Notes: generated by a model from the letters alone, not told the origin. 64,000 bases of DNA from Clostridia bacterium (GCA_021205365.1 JAJPXP010000032.1:1-64000), one strand, 5' to 3'. Shown: positions 40,259 through 48,165, counted from the stretch's first letter. Translations and numbers: made by a program.

Positions 40259-40295
40259 AACAGCCCGACGACCACATAGGCCTCCGGGCTGTTGT
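40259..40295 (+). terminator. intrinsic terminator
   Basis: aacagcccg...cgggctgtt inverted repeat. Confidence 0.6.
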
Positions 40296-40314
40296 TCATC
40301 TACTGCTATGTTAT

Positions 40315-41091
40315 TTAAAAATACAACTTTTTTTCTGCTTTCTCCCAAATCTGCATGTTAATTTTTCCAAATGTCTCTTTCTTATGTAAAAGCAATTGGC
40401 AGTATTCCATTTTATAAACTTTGGCTAATTTTGCTTGGATTTCATTTTCTCTTTCCATGAGATCACGGCATACGCTGATTGCGCAAACACTTGTTAAGGC
40501 ATTATCCGCATTTTCGTTCTTCACAGCTTGAACACAAAGTGAATCTGCCATGGTCTCTTGCATAAGCTCAAAATAATTTGCTTTTATTTCACAAAATTTT
40601 TTCACCGCATCTTCGATTTCGTCAATAAATGCCCCAATTTCTTCATACTCTTCGGCCTGCACAGATAATTTTACCTTGTCTACAGAACTTCTTGCCGTTG
40701 CCTCGTACATTTGAAGTCTTATAATGAATATTTCAGGTTTAGAATTTTCTGCCGCATCAGCCATTATCTGTTGCATTTTTAAGGGATGCATATCTTCAAG
40801 CGCTCGGTTGATTATTTTTTCGATGTTGTTCCATTTCTCTTGCCGTTGGTGTAAATCCGCTTCATAAATTATTTGTTTTCTACTGAAAATTATTGTAACT
40901 GCCAACGTAAAAATTGCAACTGCTGCTCCGAGTAAAGTCCCGTAATAACTTAAAACATCTGCGGCCCCCCACAAAGTAATATAACCGATGTTTGCTTTAT
41001 AGCACTCGTTAATTAGAATTGGCACTCCAAAAATCAAGAAAACAAAAATTAAAACCAACAAAACACCTTTTGAATACTTCAGCCTATTCAT
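40315..41091 (-). CDS. membrane-anchored coiled-coil protein, defence-cargo-like
   Basis: Two N-terminal TM segments (VLLVLIFVFLIFGVPILI; YYGTLLGAAVAIFTLAVTIIF) followed by a long helical cytoplasmic region. Confidence 0.65.
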   Translation of the reverse strand: MNRLKYSKGVLLVLIFVFLIFGVPILINECYKANIGYITLWGAADVLSYYGTLLGAAVAIFTLAVTIIFSRKQIIYEADLHQRQEKWNNIEKIINRALEDMHPLKMQQIMADAAENSKPEIFIIRLQMYEATARSSVDKVKLSVQAEEYEEIGAFIDEIEDAVKKFCEIKANYFELMQETMADSLCVQAVKNENADNALTSVCAISVCRDLMERENEIQAKLAKVYKMEYCQLLLHKKETFGKINMQIWEKAEKKLYF

Positions 41092-41492
41092 ACTTACCGT
41101 CCTCTATCTCATCTGAAATCAAGTTTATAGTTCTCTGATGCTTGCGTTAAACACCGTACATATTTTTCAATAACTGTTTTGTCCACTTGTTTATAAATTA
41201 TAACCTATGCAAGAGCCAAAAGGAAGAGAAAGCAACTATCTTTCTACATAATACAGCAAGCGGCATGAATTGCATGCTTATTCGTCTTTGTGCACTCCGT
41301 GGCCTCATTATTACTGTGTTGGCGTTGTCTATACAGATCTCGATTGACTACACGCACATATAGCGGACCGATGAACATCAGCGCAATTTCCTTGATTCTT
41401 TGCATCAACATTGTGACGCGCCTTTCCAAAACCTTACCTACCTAAAATCTCACTATGTCGTTTTCAAGAGCAGAGTTCGCGGACAAAATCGA

Positions 41493-41522
41493 ACTGAGCA
41501 CTGAGCACTGAGCACTGAGCAC
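41493..41522. repeat. tandem 7-bp repeat (ACTGAGC)4
   Basis: actgagcactgagcactgagcactgagcac. Confidence 0.9.
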
Positions 41523-41635
41523 AAGATTCTCTGTTTCTTGTACCATGTCTGCGCTCACTTTGTGCTCATGCTCTTTACGGAGGCAAGGGCAACTTCTTTC
41601 GCCTGCTGGCTTGCTTTTGCTTCAGTTTTGCTCTC

Positions 41636-41750
41636 TTTTTAGGGACTCCGAAATCTCCGGATACTTCTTTTTTAGGGCCTCTAAAATCTCTAAACACTCG
41701 CCTTTTTAAGGGCTGAAAAATCTGAAAATACCGGTCTGTTTTAGGGTGTT
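41636..41750. repeat. four degenerate direct repeats, period about 33-35 bp
   Basis: TTTTTAGGG...AAATCT units starting near 41636, 41669, 41703, 41739. Confidence 0.6.
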
Positions 41751-41993
41751 AGAAATGTTACCACCATCCCGCTGCACACGGCAATTTCTCTCTGTTCGCT
41801 CTCGGTTCAAGTCCCGATTTCTCGGCGTTCGCTCGGAGTTCAACCTCTAGTTTTCTCTAGCTTCGCTCGGGCTTCGTTCGAGCCTGATTGCTTTCCGCGA
41901 GATATTTGTGCAGTACGCCGTGTGAAGGTCAGTGTTGCACCGGGGAGGGTGGTACGCCCCTATGTCTTTAGTCCGAGATGCAATGCCCTCTGC

Positions 41994-42542
41994 TTACCAA
42001 GTATAAAGGCTATCCCTCAAATCCTTTAGAGTAATGTATTCGTTCAGCAATAGCGGGTGTCGGCCGGCCAACACATTGCGTATGGTTCTGGTGTCATATC
42101 TGGAGCGAAACATAATGCACTGAAACCGCATGTTTTCCAATGCCTGCAAGATTCTCAATTTGTCACGAAATCCCTGACGGCAAATTCTTTCATCCAAAAG
42201 AAAGTTCATGTAATCAAACGGATAATTAAACGCTATGCCATGTTTTGTGGCAAAGCGTTTCATCCGGTATTGAATCTCTGTGTATCCGCCCTTGGTACTG
42301 TTCTGGATCCCTCTGTATAGGTGGACATTCCCACACGTCCGGCAAAGCAGCCTATGACCGCAGAGGTACAGCCGTTGAAACCTTCGGCCGCACACAGGGC
42401 ATACAAGAAAGTACCGTGTGCCAAAACCAGTTTGTTGTGGTGAAAGCGTCAGCGCATGTGCCGTATCCGTCTTGTACGCCACCTGTTCGCAGCACTCCGG
42501 CAGATACTTTTTGACATCAGATGCATTAATAGGTAGAATCAT
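41994..42542 (-). CDS. zinc-ribbon-containing hypothetical element protein
   Basis: FLVCPVCGRRFQRLYLCGHRLLCRTCGNVHLYRGIQNSTKGG. Confidence 0.65.
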   Translation of the reverse strand: MILPINASDVKKYLPECCEQVAYKTDTAHALTLSPQQTGFGTRYFLVCPVCGRRFQRLYLCGHRLLCRTCGNVHLYRGIQNSTKGGYTEIQYRMKRFATKHGIAFNYPFDYMNFLLDERICRQGFRDKLRILQALENMRFQCIMFRSRYDTRTIRNVLAGRHPLLLNEYITLKDLRDSLYTW

Positions 42543-42571
42543 ATCTTTTCTCCTCGCTGAATTATAAAACC

Positions 42572-43405
42572 CTAAATACTAAGCTGTGCAGCCTCCCACA
42601 AGACCAGCTCCCGCCGGTACTCGGCCACATCCGGCTGTATGCTGTTGTCAGAACACCATGCCAGATACAGGGATATACCGTCATCTATGCGGCGCTCAAT
42701 CTCTTCATGGCCATCATTCCAGAGTATCCGGTTTTCTGCGTCCCACAGCTGCCTACGCCTGTCAATCTCGCTGCCCTCACGGATGTAGTACAGCTCAAAG
42801 GCTTGTATCGCTGGATCCCGTTTCAGCTTGCGGAATATCTTGTGCTGAAGCTGGTTACTCCTGGAGCTGCTGATGCCCTCGGCGCGTCCCCATGCTGTTA
42901 CGGTTTTGCCCTGCACATACACAGCGTTGATAAGTTCCTGCTCCCGATCAGTCAGGCGGGCGACTGCCCCACGTACGACGCGCTGAAGGTCTGTGATTTC
43001 TGCGCCGCCGGTCACGTCTATGCTTTCGTCTGCGATCATGTCAGCAATCGTAATATCCTCACCGCCCTGTACAGGTGTATCAACGGACACCGTAGGGATA
43101 ACGCGCATGACACCGTCACGGATATTAAGGGCCCGCATACAGGCTGATTTGATATGAAATCCCAGGTATGTACTAAACATGCCTTTGCCGGTCTGGTAGC
43201 CCATCACAGCATTGTGGAAGCCAATCCAGCACTCTTGCATCAGGTCATCTTCATCAATGCCAGCACGTCCACATAGGGATATGCACCGCTGAGAGAGCTT
43301 GTAGATTAGGCGGGACACATTCGCATACAGGACATTTTCAGCGTCCATGTCGCCCTCCTGTGCACGTACTGCAAGTTCCTCATTTGCCATTACTTCATAG
43401 TCCAT
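42572..43405 (-). CDS. element-encoded sigma-70-like factor with C-terminal extension
   Basis: IDEDDLMQECWIGFHNAVMGYQTGKGMFSTYLGFHIKSACMRAL (region 2), LTDREQELINAVYVQGKTVTAWGRAEGISSSRSNQLQHKIFRKLK (region 4), then about 80 aa extra. Confidence 0.8.
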   Translation of the reverse strand: MDYEVMANEELAVRAQEGDMDAENVLYANVSRLIYKLSQRCISLCGRAGIDEDDLMQECWIGFHNAVMGYQTGKGMFSTYLGFHIKSACMRALNIRDGVMRVIPTVSVDTPVQGGEDITIADMIADESIDVTGGAEITDLQRVVRGAVARLTDREQELINAVYVQGKTVTAWGRAEGISSSRSNQLQHKIFRKLKRDPAIQAFELYYIREGSEIDRRRQLWDAENRILWNDGHEEIERRIDDGISLYLAWCSDNSIQPDVAEYRRELVLWEAAQLSI

Positions 43406-43675
43406 TGCAAGCCATCCTTTCCGGTGATATAATCAAATAACACAAGATCATCCGGAAAAGACGGAAGCCGCCCGGCGGGAGCATGTGCCCCTGTCGGACG
43501 GTTTTTCTTTGCATCCGGCGGGCGGCTCTGGTACAATAAAACCAGATAACCGCCCTGTGTGGTTGTGTTTATAGGCTCTTTCCCTGCTTGGTAGGCTGAC
43601 GGGAAAGGGTCTTTTTTATTGTCCGGCGTCGCCAACCGTCGGACATGAAATATATACAAGTTTTCTGCCCCTTAT

Positions 43676-44488
43676 TTAGAATTTTGTCCGATAGTTTTTA
43701 TTCGGATCAGCGTCAACATGTATCCAACATCCGCCGTCATTGCACCGTTTATAAATGCGTCCGCCTGTTGCTTCATCAAACTTTGATACAACATTCTGGA
43801 TATGTATTTCAGCAGAAAAAAGCGTAATTTTACTCGGGTCGTTGTACCGTTCATTAACGATTTCAAAAGAGAAATCAAATTCATCATCTGTCGGCATACG
43901 TCCCGCCCGTTTTTTGAAAAAATCATCCCAGTATAACAGAGGTGCATTTACCAGTCGGTTATATATGGACTCATATACATCACCTTTAAATTTCGCCTGT
44001 GACAGCTTTCGCATGGTTTTGCCCCAGCTGGCATATTCTCCACGCTTCCCCTGCTTCATCAGTTCAAGAAAGATTCCGCTGCAGGTATGTGTTTTGCCAC
44101 ACCCGGACTGTCCGGACAGATACCACCATCCGGAAGAACCTTGCCGGATACGCTCGACATAATCAAAGGCTTTCTTTTTCATGGATACAACCCATGGTGC
44201 ATACTCTTCCAGCCTGTCAAGTGTTTGCTCTTTCAGCCCGGGATTACCGGATAGTTCCGCCCAGCGTTCAGCCCGTGGACCCTTGATGCAATCACACCAT
44301 ACAGGAACTCTTGTCAACGTGTCCAAATCATCTTTGAATATAAAACCCTTGCCGTGGCATATAGGGCAATCTGGCCGCCCTTGTGTACCATGTTGTTTAT
44401 TTGTGATATCAGTAATAATCCGCTGACTTTTAGCAAAGCCATCAAAGGTTATGCTCTGGGTCTGAGAATATCCTTGCGTAATAGTCAC
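43676..44488 (-). CDS. DnaC/IstB-like helicase loader ATPase
   Basis: WWYLSGQSGCGKTHTCSGIFLELMKQGK Walker A; APLLYWDDFFKK Walker B; N-terminal CPICHGKGF...CDCIKG zinc motif. Confidence 0.85.
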   Translation of the reverse strand: MTITQGYSQTQSITFDGFAKSQRIITDITNKQHGTQGRPDCPICHGKGFIFKDDLDTLTRVPVWCDCIKGPRAERWAELSGNPGLKEQTLDRLEEYAPWVVSMKKKAFDYVERIRQGSSGWWYLSGQSGCGKTHTCSGIFLELMKQGKRGEYASWGKTMRKLSQAKFKGDVYESIYNRLVNAPLLYWDDFFKKRAGRMPTDDEFDFSFEIVNERYNDPSKITLFSAEIHIQNVVSKFDEATGGRIYKRCNDGGCWIHVDADPNKNYRTKF

Positions 44489-45287
44489 TCTTTCCGTTGT
44501 CCTCTACCTCTTTTCTCTGATTACGTCCGCTGTTTTGATCTCTGTCCAGCCAGCCTGTAATGAACCGGACAATACCACGCGCAGTCTTACGCTTTGTCGG
44601 ATTTCCTTCCAGCCAACCAGCCATAGAGCGTAAAGCCTGCTCAATATCAACACCAGGGTAAAGCTGTTTCCAACCGTCTACCTGTTTCTGTGTAACCGGA
44701 TACATTTGACCAGTATTCAAAATTAATTCAATGAAAACAGGCTCCGTTGCTTCCGGTTCCGGCTCTGACTTGTCAGAGGTCGGAGCATTATTATATAACC
44801 TATCCTTACCTAACTCTAACCTATCCTTACCTAACCTATCCTGTGTATCCGGTCTGGATATATCCTGTATACATTCCGTATCCAGAGTGTATACATTGTC
44901 CGTAAGAGAAAGCATTTTCATTTCTTCTTTACATTTTGTAGGTCTATATCGGTCTTTCTGTATGTAATTACTCTGTTTCCAATGGCGTATAACTATAACG
45001 CCAGATTGAAACGGAATCAAAAAGCCTTTTGAAATCAGCATCTTCAAATCATCCTGTGCGCTGCCAAAATACCGGACCAGCCCTTTTGGATTATTCAAAA
45101 AACCATCGTCATCAGCTTCCATTCCCAAATGAAAATACAGTGCGCGTGTTGTCGCCGGCATATCCAGAAATGTATCACTGTTTACAACTGACCTTGCAAA
45201 CATTCTTCTTTCAGCCAAATATTCACACCTCAATTCGTCTGATTCCGCTGTTACCGGTAATATCTGGAGGGATATTATCTTGCCCAT
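44442..45287 (-). CDS. phage/element replication initiator (replisome organizer-like)
   Basis: MFARSVVNSDTFLDMPATTRALYFHLGMEADDDGFLNNPKGLVRYFGSAQDDLKMLISKGFLIPF...; internal RLGKDRLELGKDRL. Confidence 0.8.
   Translation of the reverse strand: MGKIISLQILPVTAESDELRCEYLAERRMFARSVVNSDTFLDMPATTRALYFHLGMEADDDGFLNNPKGLVRYFGSAQDDLKMLISKGFLIPFQSGVIVIRHWKQSNYIQKDRYRPTKCKEEMKMLSLTDNVYTLDTECIQDISRPDTQDRLGKDRLELGKDRLYNNAPTSDKSEPEPEATEPVFIELILNTGQMYPVTQKQVDGWKQLYPGVDIEQALRSMAGWLEGNPTKRKTARGIVRFITGWLDRDQNSGRNQRKEVEDNGKSDYYARIFSDPEHNL
44797..44843. repeat. iteron-like repeats inside the replication initiator gene
   Basis: aacctatccttacctaac at 44797 and 44818, partial aacctatcctg at 44833. Confidence 0.75.
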
Positions 45288-45567
45288 CTACACACATCAG
45301 CCAGCGTTCTACATTCGGCCAGTACAGCAGGTACTTTCTACCTACCTTTCGGCACGGAATAGCTCCGGAACGGATTGCCCGCCGCAGAGTATATTCTGAA
45401 ACGCCCATACCAGAGAGTTTGGCACGGTTCACAGTTTCAGCTACAGTCAGCATCTGCCTCTCCTCCGCAGGTCTGCCGGTCATCCGGTGCCGCTGTAGCA
45501 TATCCGGTTTCCTGTCAGTACCTTTTGGTAGTCTCATAAGACTTGTATTACTCATATCCATTTCCAC
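45223..45567 (-). CDS. helix-turn-helix, excisionase-like protein
   Basis: MLTVAETVNRAKLSGMGVSEYTLRRAIRSGAIPCRKVGRKYLLYWPNVERWL. Confidence 0.75.
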   Translation of the reverse strand: MEMDMSNTSLMRLPKGTDRKPDMLQRHRMTGRPAEERQMLTVAETVNRAKLSGMGVSEYTLRRAIRSGAIPCRKVGRKYLLYWPNVERWLMCVDGQDNIPPDITGNSGIRRIEV

Positions 45568-45609
45568 CTCCTAAATAGTGTCCTATCTCACGATTTTTCA
45601 TCATGACAA

Positions 45610-45768
45610 TCAGGGGTATAACTTTCCCTCTGCCTTAGGTCTATGACCCAAACGGTACTCGTAGAGCGGGCATTAAGCAATAGAACACCGTCTTACTTCG
45701 TGTGAGCTTCCACAGCGACAGTCAAGACACTTTGCCCGAATCGCCTTGATCGGTGTTCTTTTTGCCAT
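45610..45768 (-). pseudogene. small cysteine-rich phage-type protein with one in-frame TAA
   Basis: My translation: MAKRTPIKAIRAKCLDCRCGSSHEVRRCSIA*CPLYEYRLGHRPKAEGKLYP*; resembles the conserved small MAKRTPIKAIRAKCLDC..CPLYPYR-type phage ORF. Confidence 0.7.
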
Positions 45769-45770
45769 TG

Positions 45771-45968
45771 CTATTCCTCTGTTTCAATGATGTCCAGCAC
45801 GTCAACACCAAGAGCTTTTGCAATCTTGCCAATAGTAGCGGGATTGACACCCCTGTTCAAAGCTGTTGACATGGTTCCATTGTTAAGTGCTGCAGCCTGT
45901 CCAACATCTTTTCTTGTCATGCAGGCGCGAGCACAAGCAATTTTGAATTTCCACTTATCGAGTTTCAT
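45771..45968 (-). CDS. XRE-family Cro-like regulator
   Basis: ACMTRKDVGQAAALNNGTMSTALNRGVNPATIGKIAKALGVDVLDII. Confidence 0.85.
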   Translation of the reverse strand: MKLDKWKFKIACARACMTRKDVGQAAALNNGTMSTALNRGVNPATIGKIAKALGVDVLDIIETEE

Positions 45969-45987
45969 GTGTTGTCACCTCTTTTTT

Positions 45988-46085
45988 GTTCCGTATGGAA
46001 CATTTTTTATTCATAATATCACCATTCGGAACGAATGTCAATAACACTTTAAGCATTCTTACAAAAAAATGTTCCATTTGGTTCT
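45988..46085. promoter_or_regulatory. operator region between divergent regulators
   Basis: TGTTCCGTATGGAACA (45988-46003), ATTCGGAACGAAT (46024-46036), TGTTCCATTTGGTTCT (46070-46085); TATACT -10 at 46095. Confidence 0.65.
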
Positions 46086-46119
46086 ATTCTGTGATATACT
46101 CCGTTTAAGGAGTGATTTT

Positions 46120-46527
46120 ATGGAAGTTGGAAAAAAAATTCATGATATCCGAAAAAGCAAAAAAATGTCTCAAGCCGAATTAGCCGAAAAAGCCGGAATT
46201 TCGCTTATGAGTATTCGCAGATATGAAAAGGGAGATCGTGCTCCAAATACGGAACAACTTGCAAAAATAGCTGCTGCCCTTGGTGTATTTGTGGTTGATA
46301 TTGTAGATAACGCCTATTTTGACAATCTTCCAATGAAAGAAATTGATTTTATAAATCCTAATGCCAATCCTGAAACCTTACGTGCACGAAAGCTTCGCAA
46401 CCGTATGAACGCCGCTTTTGATCGGATGAATGAAACAGGGCAACAGGCTGCAGCTGAACGCGTGGAAGAACTCAGCCAGATACCGGCATACCAGAAAGCA
46501 AATCACGGAACTACTGAAAGCGAATAA
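46120..46527 (+). CDS. XRE-family repressor (CI-like)
   Basis: MEVGKKIHDIRKSKKMSQAELAEKAGISLMSIRRYEKGDRAPNTEQLAKIAAALGV. Confidence 0.88.
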   Translation: MEVGKKIHDIRKSKKMSQAELAEKAGISLMSIRRYEKGDRAPNTEQLAKIAAALGVFVVDIVDNAYFDNLPMKEIDFINPNANPETLRARKLRNRMNAAFDRMNETGQQAAAERVEELSQIPAYQKANHGTTESE

Positions 46528-46566
46528 CCGCACTGCTGCCGGCAACCAGGAAAGGAAGGTGCAGCC

Positions 46567-47961
46567 ATGGCAACAATAGAAAAGCGTCGGAACAAAGCTG
46601 GTAAAGTCATCTCGTATAGAATCACTGTTGCAGGCGGGATTGATACCACTGGTAAACAAATCAGACACCGCATGACCTGGAAGCCGGATGCAAAGATGAC
46701 CGCACGGCAGATTGACAAGGCTCTGGCTCGCGCTGCAGCTGACTTCGAGCGTCAGATTGAACAAGGGTACCAGTTGGATAACCGGCAGACTTTTGCTGAA
46801 TATACAGACTATGTCATTGCCCTGAAAGAACGCACCGGATTAAAGAAGCGTACCATTGACCGGTACCGTGAGCTTAAGGTTCGTGTTGATCTGGCAATAG
46901 GACACATGAAACTGATAGACATTCGTCCGCAACACCTTAACAGCTTCTATGAAAATCTCAGTGAACAGGGGATCCGGATGAACACCAACAGTGCAAAGGC
47001 TCGTATTGATCTAAATGCACTGCTGAAAGAAAATCATTTGTCTTATGCTGCATGTGCAAAGTTGTCTGCTGTTTCAGCTCCTACGGTTTCCGCAGCCGCA
47101 AATGGTAAATCAATCCGTTTATCTTCAGCTGACAAAATCGCTGCTACCCTTGGTATTTCTACCACTTCCCTGTTTACTCTGGAACAAGACAGCAAGCCCC
47201 TTGAACCAAGAACAATCCTTGAATATCATTGTTTTATCTCTGGTGTTCTGTCTCAGGCAGAAAAAGAACTGTTAATACCGTATAATCCCGCCAGCAAGGC
47301 AACCCCTCCCAAGGTTGAAAAGAAAGAGGTTGTATACTACCAACCGGATCAGCTGGCAAGGATCCTCAATGCTCTGGAAGATGCACCTTTGAAATGGAAG
47401 ACCTTTACCTATCTGCTGATAGACACCGGCTGCCGTCGTGGCGAAATTGCCGGCCTGAAATGGAAAAGCATTGATCTGCATTCCGGTATTATCACGATTG
47501 AACGTGCGCTGCTGTATAGCACAGCCCGCGGCACCTATGAGGACACTACAAAGAACCGTAAGAGCCGCACGCTGCATCTTGCTCCGGAGACAATCACACT
47601 GTTAAAGCAGCACAAGGCTTCACAGCTTGAAATGCAGCTTGCCAATGGTGATAGATGGAATGATACTGGTTTTGTGTTCACGCAGGACAACGGCTTGCCT
47701 ATCTGCCCTACTAGCGCAACACATTGGCTGGATGACTTTGCAAAGGCTCATGATCTGCCACATATCCACCCACATGCATTCCGGCACACTGCTGCATCTT
47801 TGATGATCGCCCAGGGCGTTGACCTGGTTACCACAGCAAATGAACTCGGTCATTCCAGTGCAATGGTCACAGCGAATGTATACGCCCATCAAATTGAAGA
47901 AGCCAAAGCCAAGGCAAGTAATGCACGTGCAAGTGTGTTTTCCCGCCAGCTGCAGGCATAA
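46567..47961 (+). CDS. tyrosine-type recombinase/integrase
   Basis: DTGCRRGEIAGLKWKSID, HPHAFRHTAASLMIAQG, ELGHSSAMVTANVYAH; core-binding region contains an XRE-like insertion. Confidence 0.95.
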   Translation: MATIEKRRNKAGKVISYRITVAGGIDTTGKQIRHRMTWKPDAKMTARQIDKALARAAADFERQIEQGYQLDNRQTFAEYTDYVIALKERTGLKKRTIDRYRELKVRVDLAIGHMKLIDIRPQHLNSFYENLSEQGIRMNTNSAKARIDLNALLKENHLSYAACAKLSAVSAPTVSAAANGKSIRLSSADKIAATLGISTTSLFTLEQDSKPLEPRTILEYHCFISGVLSQAEKELLIPYNPASKATPPKVEKKEVVYYQPDQLARILNALEDAPLKWKTFTYLLIDTGCRRGEIAGLKWKSIDLHSGIITIERALLYSTARGTYEDTTKNRKSRTLHLAPETITLLKQHKASQLEMQLANGDRWNDTGFVFTQDNGLPICPTSATHWLDDFAKAHDLPHIHPHAFRHTAASLMIAQGVDLVTTANELGHSSAMVTANVYAHQIEEAKAKASNARASVFSRQLQA

Positions 47962-47964
47962 GAA

Positions 47965-48001
47965 AAAGCCGCCAGTTTTTACACTGACGGCTTAATTTTT
48001 G
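47965..48001 (+). terminator. intrinsic terminator after integrase
   Basis: aagccgccag-ttttta-cactgacggctt-aattttt. Confidence 0.65.
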
Positions 48002-48017
48002 CTCGTTTTTTAAGGCA

Positions 48018-48039
48018 TTCACCCCAAATTCACCCCGCA
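48018..48039. repeat. right arm-type repeats
   Basis: ttcaccccaaa/ttcaccccgca, matching the left arm repeats 35746-35778. Confidence 0.6.
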
Positions 48040-48137
48040 GAAAAAACAGGATGAATTTTTCTCACAAAAAAGTTTTAATTTTTCAATATTTATTATTATT
48101 TTTTCTCACTTGCAGTATGCATTTAGTGTACCTATAT

Positions 48138-48165
48138 ACAAAAGAACACCCATCAAGTCGATGGG
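48138..48165. repeat. right attachment-site direct repeat
   Basis: acaaaagaacacccatcaagtcgatggg, identical to 35618-35645. Confidence 0.9.

Larger units (their letters stand above)
35618..48165. mobile_element. integrated element (about 12.5 kb), PICI/satellite-like integrative element with defence-like cargo
   Basis: 28-bp direct repeat acaaaagaacacccatcaagtcgatggg at both ends; tyrosine integrase near the right end; repressor/Cro pair, replication initiator, DnaC-like loader; chromosomal housekeeping genes on both sides. Confidence 0.88.

Noticed and set aside
41493-41522. Possible CRISPR-like tandem repeat
   Set aside because: Only a 7-bp unit repeated four times with no spacers; no cas genes in the window.
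43390-43659. 89-aa minus-strand ORF between the sigma and DnaC-like genes
   Set aside because: Overlaps hairpins and terminator-like sequence; Pro/Lys-rich translation; better explained as structured intergenic DNA.
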